This document shows positions 18,501-27,801 of a stretch of DNA of 64,000 bases, piece after piece; position 1 is the first letter of the stretch, and the number at the start of each line of letters is the position of its first letter. Origin of the DNA: Paracidovorax anthurii (GTDB taxonomy: Bacteria; Pseudomonadota; Gammaproteobacteria; Burkholderiales; Burkholderiaceae_C); assembly GCF_003269065.1 (NCBI RefSeq), contig NZ_QLTA01000006.1, positions 62,001-126,000 of the forward strand, given 5' to 3'. Made by a program: the position numbers and the translations under genes. Below the pieces are notes generated by a model, which did not search any database, had not been told where the DNA came from, and saw only the letters and a program-made list of their open reading frames with translations.

Positions 18501-19219
18501 TCGGGCGCGATGTGCGCGCGACGGTGGGCGGCAATCTCAATGCCACGATCGGCGCTTTCTGTCGCCGAGCGGTCGTGGGCCGCTATCCCTTCACCAAGGG
18601 TTCCGCCAGCGATGTGACGACCGATGATTTCGCCAGCCTGTTTGCTTCCGGCGGAATGATGGATGAATTCTTCCGGACCAATCTGCAATCCATGGTCGAT
18701 ATCTCGACCACGCCCTGGAGGTTCAGGCAGGGGGTGGATGGCACGCCCGTCGGGGGGTCCGCGGCATTGGCTTCGTTCCAGCGCGCGGCGACCATCCGTG
18801 ACGTGTATTTCCGGGCGGGGGGCAAGGTGCCTTCGATGCGCCTCGACATCAAGCCCCTGGAAATGGATGCTTCCATTTCACAGATGGTGCTCGATATCGA
18901 TGGCGAGGTGCTGCGCTATCAGCATGGACCGCAGATTCCCAAGTCGATGACCTGGCCCGGTACGCGGGGCACGGGGCAGGTGCGCCTGCAGATCACCGTG
19001 GCCGGCGCGGAGAACACGGGGCTCGTCACGGAAGGGCCTTGGGCCTTGCATCGGTTTTTCGACCGGGCACAGGTGCTGCCCGGCAATGCCCCCGAGCGCT
19101 TCGTCGCGGCGTTTGACATCGGCGGGCGCAAGATGCGCTTCGAGGTTACCTCCGGTAGCGTATTCAATCCGTTCCGTCTGAAAGCCATGGAGGAGTTCGA
19201 GTGTCCTGGCAATCTTTGA
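15593..19219 (+). CDS. tssM: T6SS membrane-complex protein TssM (IcmF)
   Basis: Largest T6SS membrane subunit (1,208 aa), spanning the inner membrane and reaching TssJ at the outer membrane. Two N-terminal helices (LVLCGLVLLSLLIWFVGPLV and the next segment) are followed by a cytoplasmic NTPase-like domain with an intact Walker A, GSPGSGKTT (146-154). A third helix, AGFLGLALGLAGATIAWMVS, lies near residue 465. The rest is periplasmic and ends in the IcmF C-terminal domain (ALHRFFDRAQVLPGNAPERF). It starts 3 bp after tssL and overlaps the tagF start by 19 bp, so the genes are tightly coupled. Confidence 0.96.
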   Translation: MLRKIFSFFFNRFTLVLCGLVLLSLLIWFVGPLVYIKPYQPLESEAVRAWIIVALFAIWFIKLFIQWWRAKQMNARLLGQLARFGASDAAAPDAGPGKEEVAELEKRFKEAIDVLGKTRFGQTEQGWLGRLTRRYVYQLPWYLIIGSPGSGKTTALVNSGLEFPLAAQFGKASIRGVGGTRNCDWWFTDQAVLLDTAGRYTTQESDAAQDGAAWSGFLDLLRRFRGRQPINGVLVTLSVQELLSGSDAERERLARLIGLRLAELCEGLAIKFPVYVLVTKTDLLAGFNEFFGNMTREERAQVWGFTDSYVEGAVQDDPGLLFRKEFDALTEQFNRLLPQRLLVEPDLARRGLIYGLPQQFVGLRDVVQQTLSTIFASSRFKEKPLFRGVYFTSGTQEGMPFDRVLSALSRRFSVSSPAASASEPRSGKSYFIETLLKGVIFNEAGLTGRNAKKERQLRLLQIAGFLGLALGLAGATIAWMVSHDNNLKYLAEVQSKVPALKQAVEESRDADPENMVALLPLLNHAEALAVSQRYTDDSPPLSWRYGLLQVPKVQAATDATYMRLLEDAWLPRLARHLRTSLQQASSANPEASYEALKVYLMLYEPERFNPRVVKAWMLNEWESTLPPALVQSGVVDQLAHHLDRLMEDRALVSPIPMDQQLVSEVRQRLAQLSPAQRAYSRLKQLLTTGTSLPPDFTVVRASGPEAPQVFSRRSGRPLTQGISGLFTYDGYYGVFSHELPKVTSLLAQEETWVLGKTEGQRSVANEVMTGQLAQEVRRLYLMEYAKVWEDFLADVRPVRIGSLDQAGEQARLYSSANSSLEQFIRAVAKETTLAQKPGSGGGTSSWLGEKINRIKEEQEQLSRLTGKRVNVAGLAASTTLEADLVDFRFREYRRLATSNGSGPAPVTASLQVLNEAAAVISSARQQVSAGGAVPPSLAPALERVRMEAKRVPPPLNSMYEELASSTSALVGRDVRATVGGNLNATIGAFCRRAVVGRYPFTKGSASDVTTDDFASLFASGGMMDEFFRTNLQSMVDISTTPWRFRQGVDGTPVGGSAALASFQRAATIRDVYFRAGGKVPSMRLDIKPLEMDASISQMVLDIDGEVLRYQHGPQIPKSMTWPGTRGTGQVRLQITVAGAENTGLVTEGPWALHRFFDRAQVLPGNAPERFVAAFDIGGRKMRFEVTSGSVFNPFRLKAMEEFECPGNL

Positions 19220-19905
19220 TGCCATCGTTTCGGGAGCGACCCCGGATCGCGTGGTTTGGCAAGCTTCCGGGGCAGGGGGATTTCGTCGGGCGGCGCATGC
19301 CGCGGGCCATGAGCGACCAATGGGACGAGTGGCTGAGCCACGGACTCGGGCATCTCAAGTCCACGGCGCAAGGCGATTGGGAGCGGACATTCACCCAGGC
19401 GCCTCTCTGGTCTTTCGTGGCGTGCGAGGGCAAGGCGACGGCTTCCTCCTGCGGCATCCTGGCACCGAGCATCGATCGTGTCGGGCGCTGCTATCCCTTG
19501 ACCGTGCTGGCGGTCGCGGAAGGACCGCAGCAGGTGCTGGAGGCCGATGGTGTGCTGAGCCGATTCTTCTCGGAGGCCGGCAATGCGGTGATCGATGCCC
19601 GGCGGCTTGCATTGCCGGCGGATGCCTTGGACGATCGCCTCTCCCGTCTGCCGTGGCCTTTCGCGCCAGCCCCCGCCAAGGGGCAGGGCGGCACGATGGC
19701 CAACATCCTGGCGGATCTGGGCATGGGAGCGGCCCATGGCGATGGGGCCGCATCGTTTGCCCGGGGCCGAGAGATCCTGCGGGCGGGGCAGCCCGCGAGT
19801 GTGTGGTGGCCCACCCAGGGGGGAGAGGGGCGAAGTTGCGAGCACTGGGGGGCCCCGAACGAGAGCCTCTTCGTGCGGCTTTTTGGCGGGGCATCGCATG
19901 CGTGA
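19201..19905 (+). CDS. tagF: T6SS post-translational repressor TagF (ImpM family)
   Basis: TagF proteins hold the T6SS off independently of phosphorylation, in known cases by sequestering the FHA protein. The family start is clear: RIAWFGKLPGQGDFVGRRMP, with QWDEWLSHGL and PLWSFVACEG following. Length 234 aa fits a stand-alone TagF without a fused phosphatase, consistent with the separate pppA here. The GTG start lies inside the 3' end of tssM. Confidence 0.93.
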   Translation: MSWQSLMPSFRERPRIAWFGKLPGQGDFVGRRMPRAMSDQWDEWLSHGLGHLKSTAQGDWERTFTQAPLWSFVACEGKATASSCGILAPSIDRVGRCYPLTVLAVAEGPQQVLEADGVLSRFFSEAGNAVIDARRLALPADALDDRLSRLPWPFAPAPAKGQGGTMANILADLGMGAAHGDGAASFARGREILRAGQPASVWWPTQGGEGRSCEHWGAPNESLFVRLFGGASHA

Positions 19906-19953
19906 GCCATGCATCGTGCCCTGCCCGCATGGCGGCATGGACCGACAAAGATC

Positions 19954-20982
19954 ATGATGGATATCGAAGCGCTTCTTGAACCCACTGCGGATACTCCACC
20001 CTGCGGCCAGGATCTGACCTATGACGCCGAGTTCCTCGCGCTCGAGAATGCCGCCAGCGGCAAGCCGGAGCAGCAGTTCGGCGAGACGGTCATACCGGCG
20101 GAGCCGCCGGATTGGCGGGACGTGGAGCGGCGCGCCGCCGCATTGCTGGTGCGTACCAAGGACGTTCGCGTCGTGGCGCTGCTCTGCCGAGCCCTGACCA
20201 ACATCCAGGGGGTGCGCGGCATGTCCAAGGGGGTACAGCTGATGGCCGGCATGTTCGCCCGCCATTGGGACGAACTGCACCCGCTACCGGAGGATGGCGA
20301 CCACTTCATGCGCATGAATGCGGTGGCGTCCCTCAACGAGATCACTGGCCAGTTGAGGGACCTGCGGCAGCAGGATTTTGTCCGCCTGCCGGCCGGCACC
20401 ATCACCGTGCGCGACGCAGAGGCGGTGGCACGCGGCATGACCAGCGAGGGGGGCACCAAGGTTTCGCTGGATCAACTGCGCATCGCTCTGGCCCAGGCCT
20501 GGCAGCAGGGCGATGAATCGCTCCGGGCCTGGACCGCGGCCTGCGAGGCCGTGCGCAGCCTGCAGGCGATTCTTCGGGAGAAGCTCGGACCCAGCCAGTT
20601 GCCCGACATGGATCAGTTCCAGTCATTGCTCGTGGCCTTGAACGACCTGGTTCCGCACAGCGCCATGGCCGTGGGGCACGTGGCCGTCCCGGTGGAGGAG
20701 GGCCATGGAGTGGCAGAGGCCGGCGTGCCGCAGATGCCGGATGGTGGCGCAGGCGTGGTGGTGGTCCGGGCTGCCGGACTGCGGACGCGGGACGATGCGA
20801 TGGCCCAGCTTCTCGAAGTGGCGGCCTTCCTGGAACGCACGGAGCCCACCAATCCCGCGCCTCTGCTGATCCGGCGCGCAGCCAGGCTGATGGGGCTGAA
20901 TTTTCTCGACATCCTGCGCGAACTGTCGCCGGACAGTGTCCATCAGGTCGAGACCATCACGGGCGCGCAGCAGTCTTCGTGA
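19954..20982 (+). CDS. tssA: T6SS protein TssA (ImpA N-terminal domain)
   Basis: TssA primes or caps sheath-tube polymerisation at the baseplate. The ImpA N-terminal domain is present (LLEPTADTPPCGQDLTYDAE, ALLCRALTNIQGVRGMSKGV, HWDELHPLPEDGD). The C-terminus has the short-type block ALLEV-like QLLEVAAFLERTEPTNPAPL with RRAARLMGLNFLDILREL. At 342 aa from 19954 (a second ATG lies at 19957) it is the short class of TssA. It is the last gene before a 153-bp gap that separates it from tssB. Confidence 0.92.
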   Translation: MMDIEALLEPTADTPPCGQDLTYDAEFLALENAASGKPEQQFGETVIPAEPPDWRDVERRAAALLVRTKDVRVVALLCRALTNIQGVRGMSKGVQLMAGMFARHWDELHPLPEDGDHFMRMNAVASLNEITGQLRDLRQQDFVRLPAGTITVRDAEAVARGMTSEGGTKVSLDQLRIALAQAWQQGDESLRAWTAACEAVRSLQAILREKLGPSQLPDMDQFQSLLVALNDLVPHSAMAVGHVAVPVEEGHGVAEAGVPQMPDGGAGVVVVRAAGLRTRDDAMAQLLEVAAFLERTEPTNPAPLLIRRAARLMGLNFLDILRELSPDSVHQVETITGAQQSS

Positions 20983-21135
20983 TTTGGAAAACGAAATGTA
21001 ACAGCGGTGTTTTGATGCTGGCGGATACTTGTTCCGCAGACTGGGGAGGCGGTGGGAGTCTCGTATGCGCGGGATGCGATGCGGCAGATGTCGACCGATC
21101 TCTGTTTTTAGCTTTATGAGAGAGAAGAGTTCAAT
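20983..21135 (+). promoter_or_regulatory. Probable tssBC promoter region
   Basis: A 153-bp gap inside an otherwise tightly packed operon, less GC-rich than its surroundings, with a T-rich segment (CTGTTTTTAGCTTTATGAG) and a good ribosome-binding site (GAGAGAAGAG) just before tssB. A second transcription start for the abundant sheath proteins is likely; no promoter boxes can be assigned with confidence. Confidence 0.35.
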
Positions 21136-21684
21136 ATGGTGACCTTAAGCAAGACCGGCAAAAGCGGTCAGAAGTTCATTGCCCGCAATCGTGCACCCCG
21201 CGTGCAGATCGAATACGACGTGGAAATCTATGGGTCCGAAAAGAAGGTCCAGATACCGTTCGTCATGGGGGTGATGGCGGATCTTTCCGGCAAGCCCGTC
21301 GATCCCTTGCCCGAGATCGCCGATCGCAAGTTCCTCGACATCGACATCGACAACTTCGATGCGCGGATGAAGTCGATCAAGCCGCGTGTTTCGTTCAACG
21401 TGCCCAACACCCTCACGGGCGACGGCCGGCTGCACATCGACCTGACCTTCGAAAGCATGGACGATTTTTCCCCTGCCGCGATCGCGCGGAAGGTGGGGGC
21501 CCTCAACTCCATGCTGGAAGCCCGTACCCAGTTGCACAACCTGCTGTCGTACATGGATGGCAAGCAGGGTGCGGAGGAACTGATCAGCAAGGTGCTGAAG
21601 GATCCCTCGCTGCTGAAGTCGCTGGCGTCCATGCCCAACAGGCTCGCCGACAGCACCGCAGAGAAAACCAACGACGCTCAGTGA
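21136..21684 (+). CDS. tssB: T6SS contractile sheath small subunit TssB (VipA)
   Basis: Pairs with TssC to build the contractile sheath around the Hcp tube. Family blocks are VQIEYDVEIYGSEKKVQIPF, VMGVMADLSG, FLDIDIDNFDARM and PRVSFNVPNTL. Length 182 aa is typical. GAGAGAAGAG precedes the ATG at 21136. Followed by tssC after 13 bp. Confidence 0.96.
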   Translation: MVTLSKTGKSGQKFIARNRAPRVQIEYDVEIYGSEKKVQIPFVMGVMADLSGKPVDPLPEIADRKFLDIDIDNFDARMKSIKPRVSFNVPNTLTGDGRLHIDLTFESMDDFSPAAIARKVGALNSMLEARTQLHNLLSYMDGKQGAEELISKVLKDPSLLKSLASMPNRLADSTAEKTNDAQ

Positions 21685-21697
21685 AAAGGACCGCGCC

Positions 21698-23197
<1,500 letters not shown>

Positions 23198-23284
23198 TCG
23201 GCCTGGCGCGGGCGGAGTCATCCGCCGCGCCGATGGAGAGGCGGGCGGCGTGGCAGGGCGCCTGCCCCGTGGCTCGCTCTCCGA

Positions 23285-23313
23285 GCACGCAGCGGCGCAT
23301 CGCCGCTGCGTGC
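23285..23313 (+). promoter_or_regulatory. Perfect 13-bp hairpin between tssC and tagJ
   Basis: GCACGCAGCGGCG (23285-23297) and its exact complement (23301-23313) are split by CAT. There is no T run after it, so it is not a standard terminator. It may shield the 3' end of tssBC mRNA from exonucleases or weaken transcription into the genes beyond, giving more sheath protein than baseplate protein. Confidence 0.5.
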
Positions 23314-23350
23314 GCACCATAACGATTCTGCGGACCACCGCATCCATTCC

Positions 23351-24130
23351 ATGAATTTCGATTTCAAGCGCCCGCTGGATCGCCAGTTGGCCGACCTCAA
23401 AGATGCCATCCGGGGAAAGCCGGAGGACTCCACGCTGCGGGTGTTCTATTTCCAGATGCTGGCGGTGCATGGGGAGTGGCAGAAGGCGCTGGATCAGCTG
23501 CAGATCTGCGCACGGCTGGACCGCAAGGCCGAGACGATGGCCCGGGCCTACCGCGAGGTGATCCTCTGCGAAGTCGCGCGGCGCGACGTGTTCGCAGGCA
23601 AGCGCACGCCCAACATCCTCGGGCAGCCCCCCGAGTGGCTTGGGTGGCTGGTGGAGGCCTTGCAGTGCCTGGCCAACGGCCAGGCGCAACAGGCGGCCGA
23701 CCTGCGGGCCGCTGCGTTCGAGCAGGCCCCCGCATCGGCGGGCGAGCTCGACGGGGATGCGTTCGAGTGGCTCGCCGACTCGGATGCCCGGCTGGGGCCC
23801 GTCTGCGAGCTGTACGCCAACGGCAGTTACTACTGGGTGCCGTTCGCGAGCGTGTCGCAGATCAGTTTCGAGAAACCGCAGGATCTGCGGGATCTGGTGT
23901 GGTCGGCCTGCGAGGTCACCCTGCTCAATGGCGGGGTGATGCATGGCTTCATCCCGACCCGCTACCCTGGCTCCGAGTGTGTCGAGCGGGACGAGATCCG
24001 TCTGGCGCGCGGCACGGAATGGCGGGACCTGGGCGATGAGCAGGCGTATGGCCTGGGCCAGCGGGTCTGGATCACCGACCGTGCCGATGTCGCGCTGCTG
24101 GATGCGCGGCGCGTGAAGTTCTCGGTGTGA
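23351..24130 (+). CDS. tagJ: T6SS accessory protein TagJ (ImpE/SciE family)
   Basis: TPR-like protein of the ImpE family; in some T6SS types it binds the TssB N-terminus and influences sheath recycling by ClpV. Blocks include LRVFYFQMLAVHGEWQKALD, RAYREVILCEVARRDVFAGK, NGSYYWVPFASVSQISFEKP and FIPTRYPGSE. Length 259 aa is typical. It lies between tssC and tssE as in Hcp-secretion-island-1-like clusters. Confidence 0.92.
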   Translation: MNFDFKRPLDRQLADLKDAIRGKPEDSTLRVFYFQMLAVHGEWQKALDQLQICARLDRKAETMARAYREVILCEVARRDVFAGKRTPNILGQPPEWLGWLVEALQCLANGQAQQAADLRAAAFEQAPASAGELDGDAFEWLADSDARLGPVCELYANGSYYWVPFASVSQISFEKPQDLRDLVWSACEVTLLNGGVMHGFIPTRYPGSECVERDEIRLARGTEWRDLGDEQAYGLGQRVWITDRADVALLDARRVKFSV

Positions 24131-24146
24131 TCGGGGCAGCCGACGT

Positions 24147-24668
24147 ATGGCAACGCAGAGCAAGGAGAACTACGGGCACGGCAAGGACCGTCTGCAGCCT
24201 GCGTTGCTGGACCGTCTGACCGATCATGAACCATCCCGGCGCACCGAGCGGGCGGATGCGGTGTACGTGACCGAGCCCCGGCTGCGCCAGGCGCTGCTGC
24301 GGGATCTCAACTGGCTCTTGAATGCGTCCGACGCATCGTCGCACATCGATTTCGATGGCTTGCCCCAAGCGGAGCGCTCGGTGCTCAATTTCGGCATGAA
24401 GCCGCTCGCGGGGCAATTGCTGTCCGAGCTTGACTGGAAAGACGTGGAGGCCGCGATCCTGAAGGCGATCCTGCTGCATGAGCCCCGCATCCTGCCGCGG
24501 ACCCTGTCCGTGGCGCTGGCGCCGTCCAGCAAGCTGTTCAGCCACCACAACACCCTGCAGTTCGAGATCCGGTGCCAGTTCTGGTCGTCTCCTTATCCGC
24601 TCGAACTGCTGCTCAAGACCAGCATGGACCTGGAGACGGGCCAGGTCGTGGTGTCGGACCAGCGATGA
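24147..24668 (+). CDS. tssE: T6SS baseplate protein TssE (gp25-like)
   Basis: Homologue of phage T4 gp25 that starts sheath growth at the baseplate. LQPALLDRLTDHEP at the N-terminus, SVLNFGMKPLAGQ in the middle and the closing strands TLQFEIRCQFWSSPYPLELL identify the family. Length 173 aa fits. An ATG start with AAGGAG-type purines lies 16 bp after tagJ. Confidence 0.93.
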   Translation: MATQSKENYGHGKDRLQPALLDRLTDHEPSRRTERADAVYVTEPRLRQALLRDLNWLLNASDASSHIDFDGLPQAERSVLNFGMKPLAGQLLSELDWKDVEAAILKAILLHEPRILPRTLSVALAPSSKLFSHHNTLQFEIRCQFWSSPYPLELLLKTSMDLETGQVVVSDQR

Positions 24669-24741
24669 TGATTTTCTCCGTTGGGTGCCTTTGCCGGCCC
24701 CGTGTGATCGCCGCGGGTACGCGGCCGGGAGCCCTTGAGAC

Positions 24742-26616
24742 ATGAACCCGCGGCTGGTCGAGTATTACAACCGGGAGCTGAGTTACCTGCGCGAGCTGGG
24801 GGCCGAGTTCGCGGCGGCGTTTCCCAAGATCGCGGGACGGCTTTCGCTGCGGGAGTTGGAGGTGGCCGATCCCTATGTGGAGCGGCTGCTGGAGGGCTTC
24901 AGCTTTCTGACGGCACGCATCCAGATGAAGATGGACGCGGAGTTCCCGCGCCTGTCCCAGCGCATCCTGGAGATGGTGTGCCCCCACTATCTGGCACCCA
25001 CGCCCTCGATGGTGGTCGTGCAGATGGAGCCCAGCGACAGCGAGGGCAGCCTGCAGGACGGCTACACGCTGGAAGCCGGGAGCGTGATCCGTGCCCGCAA
25101 GACGGCCGACAACCAGACGCCCTGCGATTTCCGGACGGGGCACCCCATCACGCTGTGGCCCATCGATCTCGCGCAGGCCCGCCTGGGCGGGCCGCCGCTC
25201 GACCTGCCGCTGTCGCGCCTGGGCCTCGCGGAAGAGGCCGCCGGCCATCTGCGCTTCACGCTGGCGACGCGCGGCGCGGCGCAGTGGTGCCATTTGCGCA
25301 TGGACCGGCTCGATCTGCACATCTCCGCGTCCGACACGGTGGCCTCGCACTTGCAGGAGCTGATCCACGAGTCGGTGATCGGGGTGGTCATCCACGATGC
25401 GCAGGATGCCTCGCGTGTCTGGGCCCACCTGCCCGCCGACGCGGTGCATGCCGAGGGCTATGAGCAGTCGCAGGCGCTCCTGCCCTATACCCATCGCAGC
25501 TTTCAGGGGCATCGCCTGCTGCACGAGTATTTCGCCTTTCCCGCGCGGTTCCGGTTCTTTTCCATCCGGGGGCTGCAGGAGGCCCTGGCCCGCGTGCAGG
25601 GGGCGCAGGTGGCGATCACCCTGCTGCTGCGGCGTGCCCAGCCCCAGCTCGAAGCACAGGTGGACCGCAACAAGTTTCTGCTGCATTGCGTGCCCGCCAT
25701 CAATCTGTTCGAGCGCGCCGCCGACCGCATTCATGTGTCCACGGGTGTGCACGAATACCACGTGGTGCCCGATCGGACCCGGCCCCGCGATTTCGAGGTC
25801 TACAGCGTGCTGGGGGTGACGGGGCATCGCGAGGGGCGGCTCAAGGACCAGGAGTTCCTGCCTCTCTTCGCGTCCATTCACGGCATCCGTGCCGGGGATC
25901 AGGCGTATTTCGCCATGCGGCGGGAGCCCCGGCTGTTCTCCGAGCATGCGGCGCGCTTCGGGCCTCGCACGCAGTATCTCGGCAGCGAGGTTTTCATCTC
26001 CTTGGTCGACCAGCGCGAGGCCCCGTTCTCCGACGACCTGAAGCAGCTCAGCGTGCGCACGCTGTGCACCAACCGCGATCTGCCGCTGCTCATGGGCGGG
26101 CGGGACGAACAGGGCGATTTCACGCTCGTGGAGTCCGCGCCCGTGGATGCGGTGCGCACGGTCGCGGGCCCGACGCGGCCGACGTCCAGCATCGCCGAGA
26201 ACGAGATCACCTGGCGCCTGATATCGCACCTGTCCATCAATTACCTGGCGATGACCGATCTCTCCGAGGAGGAAGGGGCGGCCACGCTGCGCGACCTGCT
26301 CAGGCTCTACCTGGACCTTGGAGACCGGGATCTCTCCGGCCAGATCGCGGCCATCCGGTCGATGGACATCGCCCCCATCACGCGCCGTCTGCCGCAGCAT
26401 GGCCAGCTGGTGTACGGGCGCGGCGTCGGCGTGACGGTGGGCGTGGACGAAGGGCCCCTGGCCGGCGTGAGCCCCTGGCCGCTGGTGGCGGTGCTGGAGC
26501 GTTTCCTGGCGCGCCACGTGGGCGTGAACAGCTTCACCGAGCTGTCGCTGCGCTCGCGCCAACGCGGGGCGATCGCGCGCTGGCGCGTGCGGCCCGGCCA
26601 GAGGCCCAGCACATGA
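24742..26616 (+). CDS. tssF: T6SS baseplate protein TssF
   Basis: Baseplate wedge subunit that works with TssG and TssK. The family start is clear: LVEYYNRELSYLRELGAEFA with FPKIAGRLSL, and RIQMKMDAEFPRLSQRILEM. The C-terminus has VYGRGVGVTVGVDE and VNSFTELSLRSRQRG. Length 624 aa is typical. The stop overlaps the tssG start (ATGA), so the two are translationally coupled. Confidence 0.96.
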   Translation: MNPRLVEYYNRELSYLRELGAEFAAAFPKIAGRLSLRELEVADPYVERLLEGFSFLTARIQMKMDAEFPRLSQRILEMVCPHYLAPTPSMVVVQMEPSDSEGSLQDGYTLEAGSVIRARKTADNQTPCDFRTGHPITLWPIDLAQARLGGPPLDLPLSRLGLAEEAAGHLRFTLATRGAAQWCHLRMDRLDLHISASDTVASHLQELIHESVIGVVIHDAQDASRVWAHLPADAVHAEGYEQSQALLPYTHRSFQGHRLLHEYFAFPARFRFFSIRGLQEALARVQGAQVAITLLLRRAQPQLEAQVDRNKFLLHCVPAINLFERAADRIHVSTGVHEYHVVPDRTRPRDFEVYSVLGVTGHREGRLKDQEFLPLFASIHGIRAGDQAYFAMRREPRLFSEHAARFGPRTQYLGSEVFISLVDQREAPFSDDLKQLSVRTLCTNRDLPLLMGGRDEQGDFTLVESAPVDAVRTVAGPTRPTSSIAENEITWRLISHLSINYLAMTDLSEEEGAATLRDLLRLYLDLGDRDLSGQIAAIRSMDIAPITRRLPQHGQLVYGRGVGVTVGVDEGPLAGVSPWPLVAVLERFLARHVGVNSFTELSLRSRQRGAIARWRVRPGQRPST

Positions 26617-27743
26617 GCGACCGCCTGCCGCCCAGCGCTGTCTCCCGTGCGGACGATGCCGGTGCGCCTGAGCAGGCCGCGCCGCGGGCAGGCGTGGACG
26701 CTGCCCTGTTCTGGCAGCGCCTGCGCCGGGACCCGCACCAGTTCGACCTGTTCTTTGCCTTGCGCATGCTCCAGGCGCGCGACCGGGCGCATCCGCGCTT
26801 CGGCAAGGCCCTGCGGCCTCGGGACGAGCCGCTGCGGCTGGGGCAGGACCCCTCGCTGGCTTTCGCGCCGGCCACCATCGCGGAGATCCTGCCGGCAGTG
26901 GCTGGCCAGCCCGAGCGGATGATGGTCTGGAATTTCGGCCTCTACGGGCCGAACGGGCCCATGCCCACGCACCTGACCGAATACGTGCGCGAGCGCCTGC
27001 GCCAGTACGACGATCCGACGCTGGCGCGCTTTTCGGACGTCTTCCACCACCGGCTGCTCATGCTGTTCTTCCGGGCATGGTCCGACCCGCAGCCGACCAC
27101 ATCGCTCGACCGGCCGGAGGACGACTCCTTCGGCCGCCACATGCGCAGCCTGATTGGCTACGGCGAGCGCACCCAGCGGGGCCGCGACGATGTGCCGGAG
27201 CATGCCAAGCAGTACGTGGCCGGGCATCTCACGCGGTGGACGCGCAACCCGGAAGGCCTGACGTCCGCGATCCGCCTGTATTTCCAGGTGCCGGTGGAGC
27301 TCATCGAGTTCACGCTGCACTACCTCGTGCTGGACCCCGACCAGCAGACCGCGCTGTCTCGGGTGCCGCGCAATGCCCGCCTGGGCCTCGATACCGTGGT
27401 GGGCAGCCGCGTGCCGGATGCGCAGGGCAAGTTCCGGCTGCGCATCGGCCCCTTGCCGCTCGCGCAGTACGAACGCTTCCTGCCCGGAGGCCCCGATTTC
27501 CAGGCACTCGTAGACTGGGTCCGCAACTACGTCGGCATCGAGTTCGCCTGGGATTTCGAGCTGGTCCTGCGCCGCGAGGACGTTCCGCCCTGCCAGCTCG
27601 GCGGGGCCGTGCGGCTGGGCTGGACCACCTGGTCCTTCAATGGCCCGGCGCAGCGCGATCCCGATGACTTCCGGCTCGATGCCGAGCAGTGGCTGGCACT
27701 GCGCCGGCAGAGGGCCCGCCCGGCCGCCGCCGCTGCGGCCTGA
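26613..27743 (+). CDS. tssG: T6SS baseplate protein TssG
   Basis: Baseplate wedge partner of TssF. The ATG at 26613 overlaps the tssF stop by 4 bp. Characteristic blocks are DPHQFDLFFALRMLQARD, MMVWNFGLYGPNGPMPTHLT, LLMLFFRAWSDPQPTTSLDR and RLGWTTWSF at the C-terminus. The 376-aa product is of family length. Longer in-frame extensions upstream are inside tssF and are not credible. Confidence 0.95.
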   Translation: MSDRLPPSAVSRADDAGAPEQAAPRAGVDAALFWQRLRRDPHQFDLFFALRMLQARDRAHPRFGKALRPRDEPLRLGQDPSLAFAPATIAEILPAVAGQPERMMVWNFGLYGPNGPMPTHLTEYVRERLRQYDDPTLARFSDVFHHRLLMLFFRAWSDPQPTTSLDRPEDDSFGRHMRSLIGYGERTQRGRDDVPEHAKQYVAGHLTRWTRNPEGLTSAIRLYFQVPVELIEFTLHYLVLDPDQQTALSRVPRNARLGLDTVVGSRVPDAQGKFRLRIGPLPLAQYERFLPGGPDFQALVDWVRNYVGIEFAWDFELVLRREDVPPCQLGGAVRLGWTTWSFNGPAQRDPDDFRLDAEQWLALRRQRARPAAAAAA

Positions 27744-27801
27744 GTGCCGCCGTTCCTTTCGTTTCCATTGTCCAGAACCCCGCATCCATCAACGAGGTCC
27801 C

